From assembly GCA_026874595.1 (NCBI GenBank), contig CM049320.1, positions 28,382,714 through 28,446,713 of the forward strand: a stretch of 64,000 nucleotides of DNA, read 5' to 3'. The notes beneath the pieces were generated by a model, which made no database searches, was not told the origin of the DNA, and saw only the letters and a list, made by a program, of their open reading frames with translations. Both the position numbers and the translations under genes were made by a program. Source of the DNA: Sipunculus nudus. Lineage: Eukaryota; Annelida; Sipuncula; Golfingiida; Sipunculidae. Shown one piece after another: positions 20,520-31,966 of the stretch (the stretch's first letter is position 1; every line of letters starts with the position of its first letter).

Positions 20520-23500
20520 GTACCGTTTTTTGAATGCTATTTGCGTTTATATAGATTTGCAATGGGCAGAGGGATTTGTATAAAAATATATTTCTTTTAA
20601 ACTGGACGAAAAAATTATTTTAAAAACATTATGAAATGTACTGAAAACTTGAAAACGAAGGACAAAATCTATAAAAAAAACGAAGAACAAATACCAAATT
20701 TAAATCTTCGAATTCTCTCACCCAGACACTTCAGGAAAAAAAACAGATTCACCTAACAGTTATTAAAGGTCAAGAAAAGTCTAAACATAATTAAATATTA
20801 CTCTATCATAAAGATTGTTAATTGCTATAGTCCGTCCCAAAACCCCTTTCCGCATGTTTTTTTTTATTTTAAGAATATTTAAAAAAATGCTCTTTGGCCT
20901 GAACTAGATAAACAGATATTCCGCCGACTTTTTATTGAGTAAAATATCATGAAAAGGGTTTTTACTTTGCGACTCATTTGCGTTATTTATGCTGAAATAC
21001 CGTGAATGGCGTCTTCGCGGCACTGCTGGACGGTACATCTCTCTATGTTACACTTTCCGTGTCTATGGCTGCGTTTGGTGTTTGTTAGAAAACAGTGACG
21101 TCACAAAGACGTCACAGTATCGGTCGCGCGTCACTTTCAATTGGCTGACAACATAAGCGTGACTGGCTTGTTTGTTATTAGTTCTCAGGCAAGGAATTAG
21201 TCGTAAAACTGTAAATCGTTTTGTCATATATTGGATTATTTGTCTTATACAAAATCAAAGCAAGGTATGGCATTACTTTTTACGCAGGTAGTCAGTGGAA
21301 GAGCTCCTGCAACCTTGGGACAAGAAAAAATTACACTGCTTTACTTGTATGAATAATTATCCCAGAAAAAAAAACATGCGGACACGGGTACTGGGACGGA
21401 CTATAGGTCACTGCTATATCCGAACTGAAACAAAAATGTGTTTCTAGCAAATCAGTTAATATTAAAGATGAGTATTTTTTTACTTTTCTGTCAATCCCGT
21501 ATGGAATGAAAAGAAATTTTTATACCGAGAGAAAAACAACATATTCTTGAGTCACTTATCAGGTAAACAACGGAGATACTGATTGACATCTGGAATTGTT
21601 ATCTGCAGTAGCAGTATTTTGAGCTTGAGTACTGCTTATTTTAATAAGTAGGGCCCTGTGTATTGAAAGTCTATTATTGCCAGCTAGATCTGCCAGCTGA
21701 CTTGTTAAGTAGTGGAAATAAACTGTGATCATAAGCTCTGGCTTCTCCTGAGTATGGCTTTTACTGACTTAACGAATGACATTAACATAACTGTTTATGC
21801 ATGGTAAATGAACATTGGTTATTTATGAAGGATTAATTTATTAAAAAAAACCGTCAATTGCATTCACATTCAAGTTAGCCATCTAATTTAATACAAGTAT
21901 TTATATAACAGTTTATGGCCATTTTCTCAAAACAGCATTTCTGTAGATTCCACCATATTTAGAGGCATATTTATAAAAAATATGAGTTATTCACTTTTCC
22001 ACTTGAAAACTTGTAATCCAGCTCCTATTTTGAAAACATGTAATCCAAAACGTGTTTTTATCTCGGTAGGACAGGCCATTTTATACAAATAATATTTGCT
22101 GATCACAAAAAAAAACTTTAAGAAAAAAGAAAGATGAAAAATGTACATTTAAGAAAAAAAGGTAATAAATATACAATAAAAATCAGCTGATATTTATGAA
22201 TATTTTCAGACCTTTTGTGAGATATATCGCTATTCCAATGATGATTATGCTTTAAGACTTTCCAACAAACAAATAAAACTAAGTATTTATTAAGATGTTA
22301 AGAACACAAGTCAGTTTAAGTTCTGCGATAAAGATATTTAGCAAAACAAAATCATCAAAGGCATGTAGAAACGATTTGTACCTGAAGCGTTCAACTTTTG
22401 AGGAAATCTCTTGAGCGTGAGAGCAGTATATCCAGGATAAACTTACTGTTTAATATCAATGTGTAGGCCTGCCATGAGTCTGTGAAATTTGCGCCTATGG
22501 CAGGAACGAATATGATAACGATAATATTTGCAGCTGCTACTCAACCAAATCATCTGACACATCAGGAATTCGATCTGATATACAAGTCTAAGAAAGGCAA
22601 GGTATCACTTCCAAGAGCGATTGACTGCTTGTTGGCTTGTGGGAAGCAAAGATCACCTCCGTGCAGGGAAGTTGCAATTTGTAGCAATATCTGTTTATTT
22701 TTGGAAGAGAGAAACCTTTCCTCAATTAATTATTCTGCATGCTCAATCTATGAATGCATTTCTGGTAAGAATTATTAATAAAATATAGTGTTCCAGTTCC
22801 GCGTCTATATTATGACGTCTGAATGTTTATTTATTTTTTTTTCAAAGTACTCAAAAATGTAACAGTAATTTTACAAATAATAAAACTACATGTTATGAGC
22901 GCAATAAATCAGACACAAAGATTGCGACCATGTGTAAAAAATATTTTGTATGTTTCTCTGTTCCAATTGGGTTAGGCACAAACAAAAAATTACATTAAGT
23001 AACAATAAATAGAAAAGACGGCACTAATGTGTACCTGTGATGAGATGCACTCGCTAGAACGCTTTGCTTTTAAGGTTGTCCGAATTCCTTGAAGCCAGTA
23101 CCTCCAATGAAGAAAGGCGACGACCCACTGAGTGAAACTTGCAAAGGTATTTAAAATTGATGCTTAATTACAAAATTACAATTAAAAATAGATCGTTGTA
23201 ATAAATGTAGTATTGTTAAATTAACGCACTCACTTTTATTGCCTATTTTCACACATTCAAATATTACAGTGTTTTATAATTCCATATTGACGTACCTTTC
23301 CTTAAAAAGTTTCAAATTTGGAGGTATTATTTAGTTCTAGAAACAGAGATTAATTAATCATCGATTCATAGATGATTCTGGATGATTGCTTTCAGTTTTA
23401 AGAGACAACACTGGCTTAACTGAGAAGGGTAAGTACATTTGTTTCTGATGGTGTCTCTGCTGGAAAAAATGAATTTTTACTATTCAAGACAAAATAGGAT

Positions 23501-25470
23501 TTAGTTTATAACTATAACAAAACATTTTAAAATATTTACTATACCTAAAAAGACCCTGTGGTATACCACCAAGTTGGAATCAAATAGTTCTAAACAGAAA
23601 TATAAGATTGTTTATGATTGTTATTGTTAAGATGTTTTATATTTTTGAATCATTTCAAAGTAGGATGGTGCGTCATTATGTATTAAATGATGAAGGGGAA
23701 TGGTAATATTGATATAACTTTCACAGTATGTTTCTCCTAGGTCAACTTCCACAATGGGGCTATACCAAGACTGATGAAAATGGAAGATTGTCAATATACA
23801 ATGTGACTATTCATCGAAATATTAACTGGAAACATGCATCGGAAGCGTGCAGGAAAAAGAAAGCCATGTTGGTAACAATTAGAACCCCTGAGGAGCAGCG
23901 GCATATTGAAACAATCATCAAATGTGACTCTCACCTTCAGCCTCCGGGTAAGTTTTGGTGTGTTTGTAAAATATAGTGTTTTTGAAAGAATTAAAATGAA
24001 AAAAAAATATTCAAAAGATTCAAAAGATCCTATTGTGCCTGTTAACCTCTCTATATAATTTAAAGGCAGAGACTACAGTTACGTATGACATATAGCACGA
24101 GTTTTAGTTTTATAACCAAAACGGTTCATTTCTAGTTCTTTCATTATGTCATAATATGGACGAGAGAAAATAATGCCTTGTAACTATAAAATATATAAAT
24201 ATCATCTGTTATCCAGTGATAATTTTCGGACTAAATGCATTATTTTAATGTTTAAAAAATATACTTAGAAAAGGTGTTAGGTCTCAATTTCCAAAATGAC
24301 TATTCGCAACATATTTCATTTCTGAATGTTTAGAATAAATAACTGGTCGAGGCCGATTTTCAAATATGCAAAATAGTATGGATATATTATATATCTGCAC
24401 ATTTAGATACATTAGATTGAACGATGCTTGTTATCCACTTTCAGGGCTATCGTTTTCAAACTGCAGAACACTTACATAAAACTTGTATTTTATAAAAAGA
24501 ATGTGCAAAAAACATAAATATCTGTGATCATATTTTTGAAAGTCCACAGAAACTTCTGAGAATACTGTTATTTGCATCTGGGTTTGTAAATTTAAGCCTG
24601 ACGTGGAAACGTATCTTTGACAATTCTCAAGACCTTAGTGCCTTCTTTCATTTATTGATGAAGCATACTATCATACATTGGACTTCTAATATCATGGCTA
24701 TCGTGGTTTGGTGGCCTGCTCAAGGTCGGTGGTTTTACAAAGTCGTCCGGTTAACTCAACCTCTGGATACCACAAACAAACCACTGTTATGACCTTGCAT
24801 TTTGCCTACAATCATGATCTCGCATTGATTATTATAACGATATGAATGATCCGTGTATATTAATGTATATTTCTACATGATAGACGAAAATACAAGGGTA
24901 CAAATACTCACAAGTGCTCATATAGACTTTTATTTAACATGTAAACCATTTGTGGAGAACACTGAGCAAAGCTAGAAAGAAACTTACGGTGAGCGCCATA
25001 GGAACACGACAAACCCTTAATGGACGACCAGCATGCCGATAATGTACCTCTCCTTGACACTGTAAAACAAAGAATCCTTATATTTGTTTATTTATTGAAT
25101 CCTGCGAACAATGTTATGCCTATCATAAATACAATCACTTTTCAATAGATTATTCATAAAGGGGCTGCATTATCTGTTCAAGCAGCGAGTGACACTCTTT
25201 GTTGTTACAGATGGCTTATCTCAGACCAAACGGTATGGTTACTGGACGGGAGGAGTACGCCGGTCCAATTATTACTGGGTCTGGAATTGGGAAATTCCAC
25301 CTATGGCGTATTTGAACTGGGGTGAGGAGAACTGGTCTTCCACGAGACGCTACATCCTGATGAGCGTTACTGAAGACTTCAAATGGTACAAAGAGGAAGA
25401 AAACAGTCCTCATGTCTTCGGCTACATTTGTGAACGAGAAGGAACTGTCTGGGACATGCCAGTGGAATAA
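20453..25470 (+). CDS. Gene 2: secreted PAN-like plus divergent C-type lectin domain protein (289 aa)
   Basis: Exons: 20453-20519, 22534-22764, 23075-23146, 23396-23428, 23741-23947, 25211-25470, all joined in phase 1. Residues 1-22 are a signal peptide. Residues 23-99 are PAN-like, with CLLACGKQRSPPC at 54-66 and further Cys at 72, 76, 92 and 97. Residues 100-123 are a Pro/Lys linker with two Cys; 124-134 a mini-exon linker; 135-289 the CTLD (SEAC171, YWTGG 214-218, LNWGEENW 238-245, YIC277). The N-terminal disulfide pair and the C2-C3 pair of standard CTLDs are missing; only C171-C277 remains, plus an odd C196. No EPN/QPD is present. Sequons: N83, N88, N155. The copy is intact. It is the donor of the 3' end of gene 5. 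Secretion is well supported; the ligand is unknown. Confidence 0.85.
21096..21115. promoter_or_regulatory. Paired CRE/ATF-like palindromes (copy 2)
   Basis: TGACGTCA at 21096 and GACGTCAC at 21108, spaced as in copy 1. Here they lie inside gene 2 intron 1, about 0.6 kb after exon 1. The CCAAT-like ATTGG seen in copy 1 has become ATCGG, but a nearby CAATTGGCTG keeps one. Confidence 0.5.
22534..22764 (+). CDS. Gene 2 exon 2, PAN-like domain
   Basis: Acceptor ATATTTGCAG, donor TCTG|GTAAGA, 231 nt. The same length occurs in gene 4; gene 3 has lost 20 nt. Confidence 0.85.
23075..23146 (+). CDS. Gene 2 exon 3, Cys-Pro linker
   Basis: 72 nt, acceptor CTTTTAAG, donor AAAG|GTATTT, encoding CPNSLKPVPPMKKGDDPLSE and TCK. 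Frame and length are conserved at 31140-31211 and 47956-48027. That conservation is the main evidence that this short exon is real. Confidence 0.8.
23396..23428 (+). CDS. Gene 2 exon 4, 33-nt mini-exon
   Basis: Acceptor GCTTTCAG, donor AAGG|GTAAGT. It encodes 11 residues (VLRDNTGLTEK). It is symmetric in phase, so it could be skipped without loss of frame. The equivalents in genes 3 and 4 have GC donors and are damaged. Confidence 0.65.
23741..23947 (+). CDS. Gene 2 exon 5, first half of CTLD
   Basis: Acceptor TTCTCCTAG, donor CCGG|GTAAGT, 207 nt. Carries NVTIHRNINW, SEAC and MLVTIRTPEEQ. It lacks the CPxGW and SCYK cysteines present in genes 1, 5 and 6. Confidence 0.9.
25211..25470 (+). CDS. 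Gene 2 exon 6, second half of CTLD and stop
   Basis: Acceptor TTGTTACAG, 260 nt to TAA. Nearly the same protein segment as gene 5 exon 4 (roughly 90% by eye over 78 residues). Confidence 0.9.
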
Positions 25471-28140
25471 AATAATATCATGATGATGATGATGATGATT
25501 TAGTTAATATTCACCATTCACTTAACGTTGGACATAAATGAGCAACGACTTCTAGAAAGGGAAAGCGCCTAAATCACCTTCTAGAGACCCGTTTATTAAT
25601 ATACTTGTGGTTTTCCTGGAGTATTAAATGTGCATTTTAGTCTTTTAAATGAGGTCTAAATGGTTAGGTGGTAAGAACTTATTCAAGAGGTCGTAGGTGT
25701 TGTACTTTGTCCCAGACAGTTTGAGAACCTTTCCCTTTGGTGATTTTGAATAATCATTTGACAAGGCTTGCTTCCATTTAAAGCTATAAAAGTAAACCAC
25801 TAAAATCTTCGTGGCTCAATGAATAATACTAGTAATAATAACGTCACTCATTTATGATTGCAAAATTCTTTTCATGCGCTGAAAATATAAATCATGTAAA
25901 GATTTTTTCAAAAGTTTATATTATGTTCTTTTTACTTATAACAAAACCTGGTTAAATCATACACTTTGTTTAAAAGCCAATTGGATGTTTATGTACGATT
26001 TTGCGGGCTATTGTTTTGTACCACATTTATTCTTTGCACTGATTGTACTGTCTACTCACGGTGTACTATATTAAATTGGACTTATTACTGAAGGTATTAT
26101 AAATGCGAAAGGCAAATTGTTTCTATAAAAAAAATTAGTATAGCATACACAGAAAAGGCTTATATCTTTAAGTTATATTGGTAGTTTCCAATGGACAGAG
26201 GTGTGTTTTACTTCCTTAAATGACACCACGGGTGTACTTTCTATTTAAATGGTAGGTTACATGTTGAAATTGTTAATATAAGCTTATGCTTAAAGATCAA
26301 ACAAAAATAACAAAACCTTTAAAGCCAAAATTCATACCCTACAAGCGTTTACAACTCACGGTGGCGACGTTTCCTGTATTAATTTTTGATAATAGTGACA
26401 GTTCCTGGATGAGAGACAGGTGTACTTATCTAAAATATAAATTTAGATGGACCCCATTTTTCTTCTAAACCTTATTTTCACAAAGCATAAATTGCAAAAA
26501 TATCACATATTTATAAGTATTGGACCATTTGGCCTGGTTAACAAATAATGCGCAAAACATAAAAAAAAACAACTATAATCTGCGCTTTTGAAAGGTGTCT
26601 GTTTGTTGAAATTTTCTTATTGTATTTAAAAATAAATTCTAGTGTTTAATAGAACAGAAATATAACTAAGGAACTTGAATGAAACCAAAAGCCGTATCTG
26701 AGAACTTTTTTTTAGAAAAGCGTTAAAATTATTATCTTAAAAAGCCATATTTCAACACATTTTAGGAATAAATGCATTGATCTCATGCAATATAAAAAAC
26801 CAAAAGATAAAAAAAATTGGATGCAGGTTGGTAAATATTCTTATAAATGTTATTATTACAGTGAGGATGCAACCAACGAGGGCTGACCTGTTACTTTGCT
26901 CAAAGATGCACAGGAACATACGAGAATATAAAAAATCAAACTTGGTTCTTTTAACAAAGCTTTTCATCTGAAAATCCATCGTGCGATGGAAAATTGATAG
27001 TGAAATAATATTGAAAGTTACACAAACAGTTGCAATAATATGTGCATTATCTCACGTAATCACTTCAATATGGGTTAATACAAACGCTTAATTAGCAAAA
27101 AGCATATTAGAGACGTACTATCTATAGGTCACCTGTTTCATACGTCGTTATGTATTATTTTGTTTGAGTGAACACAATCCATTTGTGTCTGTTAACCAAG
27201 AGACCATGACCACAGGCCCGATCATGTACATAGACGGTAACACCCAAATGAGGAGAAGGTATATGAAAGAAGAAAGACAGAGGAAACAGAAGTTGGAAGC
27301 TGGAGACGTCTTGTACATCACGTCGGGCAGTACGTCTACTAGGTGGTGTGCGCCGTATTTGACATTTTGCAAAACTGACCGTGGCCGGTCCAAGTTTTTC
27401 TTTCCACATGTATACAGAGATAAGGAAACAAATTTGGAAAAAAAACTGGTTACTGTGACAGAATTTTATGGAGAGTTTACCTGGGCACGAGAAAATTAAG
27501 TTAGAAAGAATAATTGCCAAATTTCGATGAAAACAGATTGTCTGACAATGACACTGAATTGTTAAAGATGTAAATTATGTGAACATTCTGATAGATCTTG
27601 CTGCCTTCAAGGGATAACGTGGATAGCGTAGCAGAGAAAGATATAAACATTCATTTTTTTCAATGGCAGTCGATGTAAACTGGATTTCAGGATATTTCAA
27701 TATTTTAGATAATGTATCCCCGCACAGTCACAATGAGCGCCTTGATATAAATGTTCTGCCATCTATAGACGAAACAACATTAATGTGTAAAACTCTCATA
27801 ATCACGCGACTTCCTCACACCTAAGGAGATAACAGACCAATTTAAAGCATACTCAATAGAGCATTGTTCGCCTCAGCTTTTCTACGGGTACCCGTGTTTA
27901 TGATATTTGTATTTCAGTTACTAAGGTGCCGTTAATTCCTTGTCAGTTTTTGAGTTTGAAGTAAATTTTATTTTCATTCCACATATAGTCTTCCTATTTT
28001 GTGAAAATGGCGCGTTTTACCTTGTGTTGGGATTGGGGGTGGTTGGTAAACCGATCATATAAAATAATTAAAAGTCGATTCATGATAAATTGATTGATTC
28101 AGGCTGCAACCGTTAATCACATCGGATGGACAAATTGGGA
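25471..28140 (+). other. 3' flank of gene 2, duplicated in unit B
   Basis: Matches 40640-46130 once the LINE insertion there is removed. Apart from the ORF at 27164-27499, no coding evidence is seen. AATAAA overlaps the gene 2 stop codon (25466-25471) and is too close to be the likely polyadenylation signal. Confidence 0.5.
27164..27499 (+). other. Unrecognised 111-codon ORF
   Basis: A basic, hydrophilic predicted protein with RRRYMKEERQRKQKLEAGD and DRGRSKFFFPHVYRD segments. I do not recognise a family. The unit B counterpart (about 42280-42560) has an in-frame TAA after KEERQKKH and further frame breaks. So it is not constrained there and may be chance or an old element fragment. No splice or promoter evidence supports a gene. 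Confidence 0.25.

Positions 28141-28143
<3 letters not shown>

Positions 28144-28192
<49 letters not shown>
28144..28192. repeat. (AT)n microsatellite
   Basis: Lies at the left edge of sequence present in unit A but absent from unit B. Confidence 0.9.
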
Positions 28193-28198
<6 letters not shown>

Positions 28199-28258
28199 GG
28201 TAGTGTTACCCTCCGATGTAAATTGCTCTATGGCCTACAGACTAGGCCAGAGCGGAAT

Positions 28259-29228
28259 AACTCTGAAGAAAAACAACACTGTTAATTAACAACAGTCTGT
28301 TTCAAGGGATGCGACCCGATCATCAGGTGAATGTGGTTAGAATGAAGCTAACGGCGTGGTTTGAAAAGACGAGACTTTACGAGATTACGAGATTATGCTT
28401 TGTGCGATTCGGGGCGGGGGGGGGGCATGTGAAAGACTGACACTGATCCTCGGGTGCACAATAGGATTGGTCCGGGTACACGTGCGATACAGGAACATAA
28501 CAGGGCGGGGCAAAAAGGTTATTTATTGTTGTAAATTTTATATATATAATATAAAGATATATACCAGGACCCTGAAATATTTTAAAACTTAGCATTCGTA
28601 CTAATATTCAGCGTTCCCCCTTAACCCCCCCCCCCAACGAGGATCCGCTGGGCAGACTTATCTGTTCAGTTAGTTGTTCTCTCACTGCTTTGCAGTGATA
28701 AGGGACATGGCGTTACCACTACATCATGGTAGTGTACCGAGTGGAATGCATTTGGTTTGAGTAAAGTATAGTATATTTGCCTTTTACATTGTATATTTGC
28801 CTTGTATATTGTGTATTTTCATAGTATATGTGTATTTTTATCATATGTATACTACTGATATGTTCACAGCTACCAAGACCCTATTAGAAAACAGTTCAAT
28901 ATGCTAATTGAGCATCCTGGTATATATCTTTGTATTATATATAAAATTTACAACAATAAATAACCTCTTTGCCCCGCCCTGTTATGTTCCTGTATCGCAC
29001 ATGTACCCCGACCAATCCTATTGTGCACCCGAGGACAATATGATCAGTGTCAGTCTTTCACATGCCCCCCCGCCCCGAATCGCACAAAGCAAAATCTCGT
29101 AATCTCGTAAAGTCTCGGCTTTTCAAACCATGCCGTTATCTTCATTCTAACCACATTCAACTGATGATCGGGTCGAATCCCGTGAAACAGACTGTTGTGA
29201 ATTAACAGTGTTGTTTTTCTTCAGAGTT
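28259..29228. mobile_element. Foldback element with about 315-bp terminal inverted repeats
   Basis: The left arm (28259-28575) starts AACTCTGAAGAAAAACAACA. The right arm (28912-29228) is its reverse complement, ending TGTTGTTTTTCTTCAGAGTT. The arms stay highly similar through the poly-G/poly-C stretch, the TGTTCCTGTATCGCAC segment and the ATATATAAAATTTACAAC segment. The 336-bp middle shows no coding capacity. The ORFs within the arms are mirror artefacts. Unit B lacks the whole element. Confidence 0.85.
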
Positions 29229-29434
29229 ATATGAAATCATAAATGGTTTGGAAGGAAGTAGAATTGAGTTCCATCCAAACATGAGTTGAATATAAAAGGG
29301 GTCTACTCGGCACTAGGGGGCATGCAACTCTCATATCTATATAGACTCTCTTAGGTTAGGCAAACAAATTGCAGCCAGACCATATTCATTTGCTTTATAT
29401 TACTTTTGTACTACTTAGGAAAATATAATGTCAA

Positions 29435-29605
29435 CTTACAACAGTAACCTGTTGAATAAACCTATCGCTGATGATATAATATTGTAATAAAGTAGAGGCT
29501 ATGATAACATTGACGATGAGTAGGTTAAACAAGTCACTTAAATTAATCTAAATCGGCTTCTCTTACTCAGGTGACCGAGAAACGAACCATTGATCGACAT
29601 TAAAT
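29435..29605 (+). promoter_or_regulatory. Conserved upstream block (copy before gene 3)
   Basis: Matches 16728-16905 and 46170-46335. About 190 bp further on, TATAAAAG (29793-29800) and then a CTTTCAG acceptor-like site at 29873-29879 are seen, so a 5' UTR intron is possible. Not proven. Confidence 0.4.
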
Positions 29606-30330
29606 TTACAGATTCAAAATATTAAGTTGTCGCGTTGTTAACAATATATCATTATACCAACCCATACAACATACATGACTGAGTTTTCTAGATTTATTTA
29701 GTATTGCCAAGTAAACTGCAGCCAATCGATGCAAATCGATTGTATAAGCAACAATTGCACAAAAGACTGCAATGTTTGGATTAGCCATAAAGTATAAAAG
29801 ATGGGTTCAACAAAGATAGCTTGTCTTCGTGTGTTTAGATATCTTTCTCTGCATTATTTTCTTGTTCTTTACTTTCAGACGCTGCCGTTCTATATTTGGG
29901 AACTTTAACGCTTTAATGTGATTTCCTGGCAACAGTGAATAATATTAAATAGAGCCTATTTTCGTCTTTTCATGTTGCCATAGATCTTATGACAAATTGC
30001 CAACATATGTACGACTTTACAAACACAGTTGATTCAATACAGAATGGGTCAATATTCTATCCAAATGCTTTCATTTTATTCTTTGTGTTTAAGTTAAAGC
30101 TTTCAGATGCGTAATTCTAGAAGCAAAATGGATAAATATCTTTGTGCAGGAGGTTACATGTAATCGTGTGTTTACTCCATGATAAACATATTTTAGTATC
30201 TTGCATTAAAACACTTTATCAGGCTGTCAGCAGACTTACCACCAAGGAAGAAATATTTTTTTTAAATTTTGTATTTGTTTGTTAAATTCAAAGGTACCTG
30301 TGCATGTGTTTGGAGATACAGCCTAAAACC

Positions 30331-31966
30331 ATGGAGTAAGGGGGATCGGCAGCCTTGTACTTCTTTCTTATTTTCTTTTTATTTGCAATCATCCAGGGTA
30401 TTATTTATTGAATGCGGGTTGAGTGTTTTTTTAATGTTTTTATCACTTGGCCTAAACTATATTTTGCGAAAAAATTAAACGCTAAACTAAAAGGAGGCAG
30501 TTTGATGATATTAGTTATGCCTTAAAGGTATTTAGAATAAAATCAGAATAAGCAAAGTAGGTATGACATATCAGTGAAACACGGACATATAACAGCATTG
30601 AGCAAGATCAAGAGCACCATAATATTTGCAGCTGCAACTCAGTTACATCATCTGACACATCGATAACTTGATCTGATATATAGGGTTAAGAAAGGCAAGG
30701 GATCACGTCCCAAAGAAAGCAGCTGCTTGCTGGCCTGTAGGAAGCAAAGATCACCTCCGTAGCGATATCTGTATCTTCTGTGAAGAGTGATATAATCCCT
30801 CAATTAATCTTACTGCGTGCTCCCTCTTTGAGTGTATTTCCAGTGGGAATTATTTGTTCAATATAATGATATGAATCTGTAAATACGTTAGAAATTTTTG
30901 TGTCTGTTCTACGTACACACATATCTATTCTTGCAACTTTAAAAAGACATTAACTACGAAAATATCAAAATCATGTGTAAAGAAAGCACAATTTTGCATA
31001 TTTCTTATACACTTTGGTTTAAGGACACGAGAAAAATAAACCATAAACCAATTTAATGTAACCAGAAATACAAAAAAGGCATGTGGAACGTGTTTATAAA
31101 ATAAGAGGTACTCACTCGAACACTTCCTATGGTTTTAAGGTTGTTCGGATTCCTTGAAGCCGGTGCCTAAAATCCAGAAAGCTGAGGATCTACAGAGTGA
31201 TACTTGTAAAGGTATTTACAAATAATATATAGTGTAAAAACGCATGATGTAGTGTTCTCATGTGTGCCAATTAAAGCTAGATGTTTCAGTCTAGATCACC
31301 GGGCATAAGCGTTTAGTGTTGTTTAATAACCACAGTCATTTGTATTGCCTATTTTTACACATGTCGTAGCTTATATATTTCAAATAATTGATTGCTGTCT
31401 ACTGATTCATAAATAATATTGATTCATTGTTTTCAGTCTTAGAAAAAGACATGGATTACCTAAATAGGGCAAGTACATTTGGTTCCCATAAGTGTCCCTG
31501 TTAGCAAAAGCTAACTTTCTCTGTTTTAGACAAAGTAGGATTGAGTTGATAACTATACAAAACATTTACATAATATAAGCCATACCTAAAAATAGACCCT
31601 GTGTTTTAACACGAAGTGGCAATCAAATAGTTTAAGACAAGGTATCAGCGTTAAGATGTTTTTCATATTTTTGTATCACTTATTTCAAAGTGACGTTTGG
31701 AAGTAGATATGCATTGAAGGATATAAGAGAATGTTAGTTTCACGGTATGCTTTTCCTAAGTAAACTTGCTCAGTGGGGCTATACCCAGATAGATGAAAAT
31801 GGAAGAGTATCAATGTACAATGTGACAATTCATCGAAATATTAACTGGACACATGCATCGGAAGCGTGCAAGAAAAAGAAAGCAATGTTGGTAACAATTA
31901 GAACCCCTGAGGAGAAGCGCCATATTGAAACCATCATCGAAAGTGACTCTCATCTTCAGCCGCCGG
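30331..31966 (+). pseudogene. Gene 3: decayed lectin paralogue of genes 2 and 4, last exon deleted
   Basis: Exon relics: 30331-30397, 30632-30842, 31140-31211, 31437-31468, about 31761-31966. Lesions seen directly: TAA at codon 3 (30337-30339, CAA in gene 4); TAA in exon 2 where gene 4 has GAA; a 20-nt deletion after CACCTCCG in exon 2 (211 versus 231 nt); mini-exon of 32 nt with a GC donor; exon 5 acceptor shifted (CCTAAG for CCTAG|G). The final CTLD exon is absent: homology to gene 4 jumps from 50412 to about 50930 at position 33025 here. It cannot make the family protein. Exon 3 (72 nt) remains open. Gene 4 in unit B is its duplicate. Confidence 0.9.

Larger units (their letters stand above)
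19924..22440 (+). repeat. Tandem duplication, copy 2 (carries the working gene 2 first exon)
   Basis: Matches 17131-19560 in order and orientation. It has a 52-bp extra segment at about 21009-21060 that is absent from copy 1. Confidence 0.9.

Noticed and set aside
17131-22440. Assembly artefact (unmerged haplotypes) as the explanation for the tandem copy
   Set aside because: The copies differ by many substitutions, several indels and a functional splice-site change, and only one is followed by exon 2. Allelic origin cannot be fully excluded without reads, but is less likely.
27148-27520. Minus-strand ORFs of 81 and 121 codons
   Set aside because: They overlap the plus-strand ORF and each other in different frames, with no motif; shadows.
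28377-29102. Mirror ORFs in the inverted repeat (28377-28595, 28908-29102)
   Set aside because: They are the same sequence read from the two foldback arms, with no protein motif.
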